Source: Nitrospinae bacterium RIFCSPLOWO2_12_FULL_45_22 (GTDB lineage: Bacteria; 2-12-FULL-45-22). From it: a DNA stretch of 16,121 nucleotides. Under the pieces are notes generated by a model. It did no database searches and was not told the DNA's origin. It saw only the letters and a program-made list of their open reading frames with translations. The stretch spans positions 1 to 16,121 of the forward strand of contig MHDQ01000044.1 of NCBI GenBank assembly GCA_001803565.1, given 5' to 3'. Made by a program: the position numbers and the translations under genes. The first letter of the stretch is position 1, and each line of letters opens with the position of its first letter. Below are positions 6,475-12,446 of the stretch, one piece after another.

Positions 6475-8344
6475 TGTCTTTAATCTTACCTGTAGCGAAT
6501 CTTTGAATTATCCCAGCAAGTTTAACAAAGGTTTCAGGGATCCCCTCTTTATTATTTCTTATTGCCTCTGCAATTATTCTACTTTGTCTTACTGACTTGC
6601 AATCCATAGGTGCTTTCTTACCCGCAATTAGAAGATGTAAGAGTTTTCGTAATTGCATTTCATCAAACTTAGTTTTCATCTCCTTAACCCATTCCGGAAA
6701 GGATTCGGTTGATTTAATTATATCTAAGTCTTCTGAACTAATAATGTTATCTTTGTCCACAAAATATTGATGGATATTCTTTCTTAGCTGGCTCCACGGT
6801 ATATACTCCTCAACACAATTTTTTATTCCTTCGATCAGTCCTGCAAGGCAGGCCTCTTTTGTAAGTAATTTGTCATAGGTATTCCTTTCTGAATCTTTAG
6901 GTAAAACGATAGTAAAACTACTACTAGCTATGATTCTATTCAGTTCATCTCCTGATTTATCATTGTCCACAATAGAGATTACACTAAATTCAAGTCTTCT
7001 AAAGAAATTTGCGTACTTATGAATATCCCCGTGTCCACCACAGTCTATAGACTCAACTCCCAGAGCTTCTAATCCTTCAAATAAGACATCTTCATTATCT
7101 GATTTTAGGGTTTTTCCCTCGAGGGCTCTAAAGAAAATGGGCAAACCTCCTCTTTCGGAAGGACCCTCTACAAGTAAAATATGTTTGGCGAAGAATGCTT
7201 GAAGCAATTGATTTCTTTCATATCTTTCAAAAAACTTTAGCTCTTCGGGAGAACATCTCTTTTCAATGGAGATTATCGAGTGTTCATCTGCTCCAGGTAG
7301 AACGATGTTGACAGAACCAAGGTCAAATGCAGATATGATGTCTGGTGAGTGAGAGGAGACAAATAATTGGAACCTCTTAGACTCGGGATTTTGAAGTCGT
7401 CTTGCAATGAGGCGTTGGTAATATGGTTCGAGGTTATGCTCTGGTTCCTCAAACGCTAATATTAAGTTTTGGCTTTTATCTTCGGATATAATTCTAAAAA
7501 TTGTTGAAATCAGGACAGCATCTTGCATCCCAGAACCTTGCATTTCGATAGGAATTTCTGTATCCGTATCAACTCCTCGAAGCACTAAGTTTAAACTCTG
7601 CAATACCTTTCGTTCACTGAGATTTAAGATATTAAGTCGCATGGCTTCTACATTGTCCTCGATAAATTTAAGCCTTGCAATCTCAGACCTCAATTGCTCA
7701 AAGCTTCTTTTAAACTCAAGGTTTTCATCAAGTACAGGTTGTGATTCCTTCATCTTTTCAACTATTTGGGTAATACTGGAACTGAGATCGTGTTTCCCCA
7801 AGAGTTTTGAAAACATAGAGTTTTGATAAAATGCTAATTCATGCAATGGATCTCTATTAGAAGGGATATATAAAAACCCTATTTTCTCCTTCTCATCCCT
7901 ACTCACTGTCCTCTTATTAGATTCTGGTTTAGGATAAAATATTGTAGGAGTAAAGGTACTATCACATTCTAATCTTATTCTTAGTACCAATTTATTGTTA
8001 CCCTTAAATGCTTCTTCAAAATCTTCATAGGGCAGAAATCGCCCTTCAGGATCCATGACTTCAAGATGTTCATCAAAATGAGAAGCAATATCCTTTTCTT
8101 CTTCATCTATAGCGAATATCAGTTCGATGACAATAGGTGTTTCAGTTTTTCTCTTGTGGAAATCAAACTCCGTAAATGACTCTCGGTACCAAGGAATATA
8201 AGGATTGAGACAGAAATCTAGTGCTTTGAAGATTGTTGTTTTACCAGAGTTATTACCCCCTATAATTAGATTAATATCATTAGGCCTATAATCTAATTTT
8301 TTGATCGAACGAAAATTTTCAATACTTATTCTGGCAATCTTCAT
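6455..8344 (-). CDS. gajA: Gabija endonuclease GajA (OLD-family ATPase with TOPRIM)
   Basis: The 629-residue product starts with an ABC-type ATPase head: ISIENFRSIKKL (7-18), Walker A GNNSGKTT (30-37), a long helical insert, signature QGSG (269-272), Walker B LILAFEEPEHNLEP (294-307) and a H-loop SSHSPDII (330-337). A TOPRIM nuclease domain follows, with LLVEGPSE (390-397, Glu393) and VDNDKSG (459-465, Asp460 and Asp462). This is the class 2 OLD nuclease layout of GajA, which cuts DNA and is controlled by nucleotide binding. The partner helicase gene overlaps its 3' end. The start at 8344 follows an AAAGGA-like site about nine bases upstream. A stand-alone OLD nuclease is the alternative, but the adjacent UvrD-like gene makes Gabija the better call. 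Confidence 0.9.
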   Translation of the reverse strand: MKIARISIENFRSIKKLDYRPNDINLIIGGNNSGKTTIFKALDFCLNPYIPWYRESFTEFDFHKRKTETPIVIELIFAIDEEEKDIASHFDEHLEVMDPEGRFLPYEDFEEAFKGNNKLVLRIRLECDSTFTPTIFYPKPESNKRTVSRDEKEKIGFLYIPSNRDPLHELAFYQNSMFSKLLGKHDLSSSITQIVEKMKESQPVLDENLEFKRSFEQLRSEIARLKFIEDNVEAMRLNILNLSERKVLQSLNLVLRGVDTDTEIPIEMQGSGMQDAVLISTIFRIISEDKSQNLILAFEEPEHNLEPYYQRLIARRLQNPESKRFQLFVSSHSPDIISAFDLGSVNIVLPGADEHSIISIEKRCSPEELKFFERYERNQLLQAFFAKHILLVEGPSERGGLPIFFRALEGKTLKSDNEDVLFEGLEALGVESIDCGGHGDIHKYANFFRRLEFSVISIVDNDKSGDELNRIIASSSFTIVLPKDSERNTYDKLLTKEACLAGLIEGIKNCVEEYIPWSQLRKNIHQYFVDKDNIISSEDLDIIKSTESFPEWVKEMKTKFDEMQLRKLLHLLIAGKKAPMDCKSVRQSRIIAEAIRNNKEGIPETFVKLAGIIQRFATGKIKDNVYYLS

Positions 8345-8371
8345 CTTTATCTATTCCTTTTTGTTGCTTTT

Positions 8372-8377
8372 ATTATA
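8372..8377 (-). promoter_or_regulatory. Possible -10 element for gajAB
   Basis: A perfect TATAAT on the minus strand lies 28 bases upstream of the gajA start. No good -35 hexamer sits at the expected distance. It suggests Gabija has its own promoter, as expected for an inserted cassette. Confidence 0.4.
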
Positions 8378-8426
8378 GAATTCTTGGGTATCCAACTATT
8401 GATGAGTTTCCTTTTGAATTTCCATT

Positions 8427-8720
8427 GTCCTTGAGACTTTAAATGATGTAGAAATTAGGTAGAAATTAAGGACAGACACTATTTATTCATGCTTGGTTTC
8501 TTAGGCCTGTCTTTTAACAAAGCATTTAACACTCTACCTACTTTTTTCCTAACTCGGAAAAAATATTGTTGTTCCCAATGTATAATAAAGAAAGGGACAT
8601 GTCCCATATTATTATTTTTTTATAGGCATTTACACATTACTAGCCTTCCATCAAAATATAGTGCTTCTAGAAACATTTAAACATAAATTTTTGGGGGTAG
8701 AAGTCCTTTAGGCTAGTCAA
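8427..8720 (-). other. AT-rich spacer with probable decayed mobile-element end
   Basis: This part of the 478-base gap between hsdS and gajA has no convincing gene. It holds a perfect 12-base palindrome GGGACATGTCCC (8594-8605). On the minus strand there is a short open frame ending in KKVGRVLNALLKDRPKKPS and TAG, followed directly by GTGTCTGTCCTTAATTTC. That layout recalls to me the 3' ends of Y1 (REP-associated) transposase genes, but the match is from memory and weak. Confidence 0.3.
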
Positions 8721-8751
8721 GTACATAGGCCCATTTTTTTATATGTTTGAA

Positions 8752-8826
8752 TTAGCAAATTAAATATAGGAAGTGTACCCCTACACCCGTAATTAAGCCT
8801 CCCTTCTGTTCTGAATTATTAATCAT
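8752..8826 (-). pseudogene. Truncated 24-codon frame coupled to the hsdS stop
   Basis: An ATG overlaps the hsdS stop (ATGA) and opens a frame reading MINNSEQKGGLITGVGV and seven more residues to TAA. ATGA coupling is the usual signature of the next gene in an hsd operon, so this may be the start of a gene whose remainder was lost when Gabija entered. The peptide itself is not recognised. A small hairpin GTGTA-GGGG-TACAC (8773-8786) lies within it. Confidence 0.35.
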
Positions 8827-10088
8827 AACTCACCTCTAAATGCCTTTCTTAAAATTGACTGCGGTAAGGCATTCAATGCGGATTGCTGATTTCGGATTGC
8901 GGATTGTAGATTTTCAACTTGCACCATTTTTTCTTTGAGTTCATCAATAATATTTTTCTGGACTTCTATTGATGGTACAGGGATAACGTAATCTGATAAA
9001 AAACTATCAGGCACTCTCTGTTGGCCAACAGCACCAGTAAAATACGCTGTTGCCTCATTGAGAAAGTAGGGTTGTCGAATAAAACACCAAACCCATTCAG
9101 ATAGAGCTTCATTGCTGGGTCTCAAGACATGAAATTCTGTTGTCCCAAAACCTATTCCGTCAATCAAATTTTTTCCAATAACATGTTTTCCATTTTGCAT
9201 ACATGGCGTAATTTTGGCAAAGAGAACATCGTTTTCTTCGAAGTAAGTATACCCCTTAGCAACCTTTGAATATGGCACAACTTCTGGTTTAGCAACTGTA
9301 CCCGTTTTCTCATCCACTGCGGCCATTGGAATAAATGATGTTGGAGAATCAGAAGAGCGAGTGAAATTCTTAGGACGAGAAGAATTAATTTTGCATACTT
9401 CTCCAATCTTCTTTCTTTCCCACTTCTTTGCCGCTTCGCTTTCGAAGACCTCTTGTAGGTAGGCGGCGGGGAGGGCTTTGGCTGCCTCCAGTTGCTTTTC
9501 GCAAGCGGTTCGAGCGCGCCCCACCTCTTGCATCAGTTCCTGAAGCTTTGTGGTGATGCGCTTTTGTTCCTCTATTGGTGGTAAAGGGATAATGTAATTT
9601 AATAAAAAGCTATCGGGCACTCTTTGCTGGCCAACAGCTCCTGTAAAATACGTAGTTGCTTCTTGTAGGAAATGAGGTTGTCGTATAAAGTAATAAATCC
9701 ATTCAGGTAAAATTTCATTATTGGATCGTAAAACATGAAATTCTGTCGTGCCAAAACCTATTCCATCAATTAAATTTCTTGCTATAACATGCTTGCCATT
9801 TTGCATGCATGGCGTAATTTTGGCAAAAAGAACATTATTTTCCTCAAAATAAGTATAGCCTTTAGCAACCTTTGAATATGGGACAATTTCGGGTTCAGCA
9901 ATAGTGCCTGTTTTTTCATCAACTGCTGCCATTGGAACAAATGTAGTTGGTGCATCGTGAGAACGAATAAAATTCTTAGGCCGACGAGGATTTATCTCAC
10001 ATACCTGCCCCAACTTTACTACTCTCCAATCTTCAGGGATTAAGCTGATTTCTGTTTGTTTGTATTTTATATGGTTAATTTTAGTCAT
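8823..10088 (-). CDS. hsdS: Type I restriction-modification specificity subunit HsdS with duplicated recognition domain
   Basis: The 421-residue product has the usual order: short N-terminus with LIPEDWRVVKLG, target-recognition domain 1 (about 24-172), a helical spacer (172-222), target-recognition domain 2 (about 226-374) and a C-terminal helix ending LPQSILRKAFRGEL. It sets the DNA sequence recognised by the HsdM/HsdR complex. Residues 24-178 and 226-380 align without gaps at about 121 of 155 identical positions, including MAAVDEKTGT, VPYSKVAKGYTYFEEN and GAVGQQRVPDSFL. Type I S subunits normally carry two different domains, so near-identical halves predict a symmetric target. In the second spacer QSAIRNQQSA (395-404) is a translated copy of the ATTCCGC repeat family. 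The start at 10088 is four bases after the preceding gene's stop. Confidence 0.93.
   Translation of the reverse strand: MTKINHIKYKQTEISLIPEDWRVVKLGQVCEINPRRPKNFIRSHDAPTTFVPMAAVDEKTGTIAEPEIVPYSKVAKGYTYFEENNVLFAKITPCMQNGKHVIARNLIDGIGFGTTEFHVLRSNNEILPEWIYYFIRQPHFLQEATTYFTGAVGQQRVPDSFLLNYIIPLPPIEEQKRITTKLQELMQEVGRARTACEKQLEAAKALPAAYLQEVFESEAAKKWERKKIGEVCKINSSRPKNFTRSSDSPTSFIPMAAVDEKTGTVAKPEVVPYSKVAKGYTYFEENDVLFAKITPCMQNGKHVIGKNLIDGIGFGTTEFHVLRPSNEALSEWVWCFIRQPYFLNEATAYFTGAVGQQRVPDSFLSDYVIPVPSIEVQKNIIDELKEKMVQVENLQSAIRNQQSALNALPQSILRKAFRGEL
8876..8912. repeat. GATTGCGG half-repeat inside hsdS
   Basis: Only the left-arm type is present (GCGGATTGC, TTTCGGATTGCGGATTG). It encodes the in-frame QSAIRNQQSA segment in the C-terminal helical spacer of HsdS. 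Confidence 0.7.
8949..9413 (-). repeat. Direct repeat encoding HsdS recognition domain 2
   Basis: This stretch and 9555-10019 are direct repeats at a 606-base (202-codon) period, for example the shared GGCCAACAGC at 9023 and 9629. The copies have diverged at many third positions, so the duplication is not very recent. Confidence 0.85.
9555..10019 (-). repeat. Direct repeat encoding HsdS recognition domain 1
   Basis: Partner of the repeat at 8949-9413. The protein copies are about 78% identical by hand count. Confidence 0.85.
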
Positions 10089-10092
10089 TTGT

Positions 10093-10524
10093 TTAAGTTT
10101 TTTTAATATATTCTACCCATCCAAAAGGCAATAAATCACATTTCCAGGGTAGTATTTCATATATACTTAAATGGTCTTTCGTTATTAGCTCTATTATTTT
10201 CCAAAAATATTCATCTATTTGCCAAGGATAATGTCCTTTACTAATTCTTTCTTTCCAATGTCCTCGTGCTTCCTTTGGTAACATGGTCCACCAACAATCT
10301 ACACTTATATGATACATCCGATAAACAATCCTCCACTTATCTAATTCTGGTTGCGGATCTTCATAGTCGCCAGATATTAAAGGATCATGATCTTTCAATC
10401 GATGTCTAATACCTGGCATTTCTTGAGAATATTTATCCATTTGTGTATCTACTTTAACTTCTGGATAACCACACGCCCCAAAAGCCATTTTCCAAAGTTT
10501 CCTATGCAGTCTATTATTTGGCAT
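10093..10524 (-). CDS. Unrecognised Trp-rich protein between hsdS relic and hsdS
   Basis: The 143-residue product is not recognised. It has nine Trp (about 6%), many His, Lys and acidic residues, no signal peptide and no membrane span, so it is probably a soluble cytoplasmic protein. Notable segments are LWKMAFGACGYPEVK (10-24), VDCWWTMLPKEARGHW (75-90) and ILPWKCDLLPFGWVEY (124-139). A strong GGGAGGAT site precedes the ATG at 10524; it is formed by the Val-Gly-Gly-Tyr codons of the hsdS relic, which the gene overlaps by 11 bases. Its stop is four bases from hsdS, so it should be cotranslated with HsdS. Its position suggests an accessory or control protein for the specificity subunit, but that is inference only. 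Coding status is supported by the length, the site and the tight spacing. Confidence 0.6.
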   Translation of the reverse strand: MPNNRLHRKLWKMAFGACGYPEVKVDTQMDKYSQEMPGIRHRLKDHDPLISGDYEDPQPELDKWRIVYRMYHISVDCWWTMLPKEARGHWKERISKGHYPWQIDEYFWKIIELITKDHLSIYEILPWKCDLLPFGWVEYIKKT

Positions 10525-10582
10525 ATCCTCCCACTTTCCAATCCTCAGGGATTAAGCAAAAGTTTCTGTCGGCTTTGGTCAT
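10514..10582 (-). pseudogene. Relic of the hsdS 5' end
   Basis: The 22-codon frame MTKADRNFCLIPEDWKVGGY plus Ala-Lys and TAA matches the start of the intact HsdS (MTK, then LIPEDWRVV). CTTAATCCCTGAGGATTGG is the same in both except for one base, and 22 of 24 bases match over a slightly longer stretch. The relic breaks off at the point where the 143-residue gene begins. Its ATG lies inside the 3' end of the regulator remnant, as a normal operon junction would. Confidence 0.75.
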
Positions 10583-10913
10583 TTGAGCCCTTTGCAAGCC
10601 CTTTATGAGTCGTTTGACGCCTTTCTGGCCCCTTTCTGACCCCTTTGGCTCCTCTTGGCACATATTCTGTTCCCTTACCAGTGATACCAATTTGCTCAAT
10701 AATGTTTCTTTTAACCAAATCTTCTAAATCTCTTGTAGCGGTTCTCTTTGAAACCATATTAAGTTCCTGATATTTTTTATTCGTAATCTTCTCTTTCTCC
10801 TTCACATACATCACCGCCTTTATCTGCCGCTCGCTCAGTCCCATCTTTGTCAGATTTTCCTCTGTATAAATATCTTTGTAGAAATAGACCGAAAAGCCGC
10901 CCATCTCTTCCAT
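10545..10913 (-). pseudogene. C-terminal remnant of an AlbA_2/COG2865-type DNA-binding regulator
   Basis: The 122-residue frame carries only the last part of a protein that is usually about four times longer: GGFSVYFYKDIYTEENL (5-21), then a winged helix-turn-helix LSERQIKAVMYVKEKEKITN (26-45) and SKRTATRDLEDLVKRNIIEQIG (55-76), ending in a basic tail. In the family an N-terminal AlbA_2 (Schlafen-like) domain and a GHKL-type ATPase region precede it; neither is in this window. The frame starts directly at the edge of an ATTCCGC repeat block without a good ribosome binding site and lies in the same frame as the four-helix-bundle stop codon upstream. It looks like the 3' end of a gene split by insertion of that gene. 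Such regulators are common companions of hsdS in type I operons. It may still be translated at a low level. Confidence 0.7.
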
Positions 10914-11026
10914 TGCGGAATTCGGAGTGCGGATTGATGATGTCGGAATGCGGAATTCGGATTGTGAAATTATTTGCCTTTTTTATCATTTCCTGTATTC
11001 CCCATTCCGAATTCTGCATTCCCCAT
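10912..11026. repeat. ATTCCGC/GATTGCGG repeat block between regulator remnant and four-helix-bundle gene
   Basis: A left arm of GCGGAATTCGGAGTGCGGATT-like units (10912-10970) and a right arm of ATTCCCCATTCCGAATTCTGC-like units (10995-11026) flank about 25 bases of T-rich spacer. The right arm encodes the last residues of the four-helix-bundle protein (DGECRIRNGEYRK). Confidence 0.8.
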
Positions 11027-11402
11027 CTTTTCGATTTCTCCGAGCCGTTTTTATGGATGTAACCACAATTGCAATAATTTCGTTAGCTTCATTCATTAGG
11101 CGTTGAATCTGATTTTGCTCTACCAATCTTGCATCAAGTAGTAATTCTAACCAGTAAAGGGTTTCATCGGCTTCCTCTTCAACAATACCCATTTTAGAAA
11201 TAAAATCAGCCCTTGATCTCGCTCTACAAGCTGCACGATAATTAGCTCCAATAGATGTTCCCGACCTCAGGATCTGTCTACCCAATACATCTGCAATACG
11301 ATTTTTAGGGAGATTTTCTACCAATCTAATTATTTCCAAAGCAAACTTCCTTGTTCTTTCTTTCAAATCTTCATTCCGCATTCCCAAATCCGCATTCCGC
11401 AT
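10986..11402 (-). CDS. Four-helix-bundle protein (S23/bAvd-like family)
   Basis: The 138-residue product has the conserved core of the four-helix-bundle family first known from 23S rRNA intervening sequences: LKERTRKFALEIIRLVENLP (13-32), LGRQILRSGTSIGANYRAA (40-58), ARSRADFISKMGIVEEEADE (61-80) and LYWLELLLDARLV (82-94), ending IVVTSIKTARR. The family is also related to the accessory protein of diversity-generating retroelements; no reverse transcriptase is present here. Biochemical function is unknown. Both ends are made of the repeat family: MRNADLGMRNEDL at the N-terminus and DGECRIRNGEYRK at the C-terminus. Translation may start at 11402, directly after the radC stop, or at the Met at 11381. 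The bracketing repeats suggest the gene moved in with them. Confidence 0.88.
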   Translation of the reverse strand: MRNADLGMRNEDLKERTRKFALEIIRLVENLPKNRIADVLGRQILRSGTSIGANYRAACRARSRADFISKMGIVEEEADETLYWLELLLDARLVEQNQIQRLMNEANEIIAIVVTSIKTARRNRKDGECRIRNGEYRK

Positions 11403-11403
11403 T
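11372..11403. repeat. ATTCCGC half-repeat at the start of the four-helix-bundle gene
   Basis: A single right-arm type block (CATTCCGCATTCCCAAATCC and one more unit) encodes MRNADLGMRN. With the block at 10912-11026 it brackets the gene. Confidence 0.75.
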
Positions 11404-12446
11404 TATATCAGTCCTGCCATTGCAAAGCTAAAATAATCCTCTTGGTTTTTACCAATGATTATGTGGTCTAAAACCTTTATACCGAACAGGTTACAGGCAT
11501 CTATAATGGCGTTTGTTATTTTGCTATCTTCCGCCGATGGCTCGGTATCTCCTGAGGGATGATTATGAACTAAAATAATTGACGAGGCAGACCGCAATGT
11601 GGCCTCTTTTATAATCTCTTTCGGATCAACTATACTTGCGTTAATGCTGCCTTTACTGATCTCTACATTGTGAAGGGGTTTGTTCTTTATATCCAGGAGG
11701 ATCACACTAAAAAACTCTTTCTTGGCATCCCTCAGGTATGGGCCGTAATATTCCGCTACATAGGCAATCACATCATCAGCCTTTTTTATCCTCTTCTTTT
11801 TTTCCGCTTCTTCTTTAAAAAATCTTTTACCCAGCTCCAGTGCCACTTTTATTTGAACCGCCTTGGCATACCCAATACCATCCATCTTACAAATTTCAGA
11901 GATAGGTGCGGAATCTAGCTCTCTTAATGTCCCAAACCGATTCAGTAACCTTTTGGCTAACTCTTCTGCATTAATCCCTTCTTTGCCGGTTCGCAGGATT
12001 ATGGCCAGGAGTTTGGATAATGGAAGAGAGTCTGGCCCATATTTTATCGCCATCTCCCTGGGCCTTTCTTCTTTTATCCACTCCCTGATCGGGCGATTTT
12101 CTCTATGGGCCGCTACCTGCTCCCTCACTGCTTTCCTTATCCTGTCGCAATCATCAGCGGTTTTGATGTTTAACTGGGCAATGATTTCCTGAGATCTGGC
12201 GTCAGTTAATAGCCCTTTCCTGGAGCATCTGAGAAAAATCTTGCCCCTTTTGCTACATAAAGGATAAATGGCATTCGCCACCAGGAAATCCATTATCTCC
12301 ATTGTGGAATGCGGATTGTGAATTGCGGAATCATTCGAGTGCGGATTGATGATTTCGGATTGCTGATTAGAATATTGATGGCCTCTTTGCTCATTTTTCA
12401 TTCTTCTATTCCCCATTCTAAAATCCGCATTCCTCATTGTGTTCAT
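11403..12446 (-). CDS. radC: RadC family protein (JAB/MPN domain, UPF0758)
   Basis: The 347-residue product ends in a RadC-type JAB domain with the metal-binding HNHPSGD (294-300) and Asp307, preceded by a helix-hairpin-helix region (LDSAPISEICKMDGIGYAKA, 177-196) and the LLAIILRTG segment (146-154). RadC proteins are common in mobile and defence regions; a role in DNA repair is disputed and the real function is unknown. Residues 53-135 form an extra N-terminal region (FLVANAIYPLCSKRGKIFLR and following) longer than in Escherichia coli RadC. The first 48 residues are a translated repeat block. The start at 12446 overlaps the hsdR stop (ATGA), so it is probably the native start despite the repeat; Met49 (12302) is the alternative. 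Confidence 0.88.
   Translation of the reverse strand: MNTMRNADFRMGNRRMKNEQRGHQYSNQQSEIINPHSNDSAIHNPHSTMEIMDFLVANAIYPLCSKRGKIFLRCSRKGLLTDARSQEIIAQLNIKTADDCDRIRKAVREQVAAHRENRPIREWIKEERPREMAIKYGPDSLPLSKLLAIILRTGKEGINAEELAKRLLNRFGTLRELDSAPISEICKMDGIGYAKAVQIKVALELGKRFFKEEAEKKKRIKKADDVIAYVAEYYGPYLRDAKKEFFSVILLDIKNKPLHNVEISKGSINASIVDPKEIIKEATLRSASSIILVHNHPSGDTEPSAEDSKITNAIIDACNLFGIKVLDHIIIGKNQEDYFSFAMAGLI
12301..12438. repeat. ATTCCGC/GATTGCGG inverted repeat at the 5' end of radC
   Basis: The left arm (12301-12369) has six or so GCGGATT units, and the right arm (12409-12438) ATTCCCCATTCTAAAATCC-type units. It encodes RadC residues 4-48, in frame, including NADFRMGN and IHNPHST. Confidence 0.8.

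Noticed and set aside
8489-8680. Plus-strand open frame of 63 codons in the hsdS-gajA gap
   Set aside because: It has no ribosome binding site and AT-driven composition, and is better explained as spacer with an element relic on the other strand.
10777-11019. Minus-strand open frame of 80 codons over the repeat block before the regulator remnant
   Set aside because: It is mostly translated repeat and then runs out of frame through the regulator remnant; no family features.
10986-11402. Diversity-generating retroelement, considered because the four-helix-bundle protein resembles Avd
   Set aside because: No reverse transcriptase, template repeat or variable repeat is visible in the window.
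10912-12438. CRISPR array, considered because of regularly recurring short GC-containing units
   Set aside because: Units are 7-10 bases, degenerate and without unique spacers of even length, and most copies are inside coding sequence.
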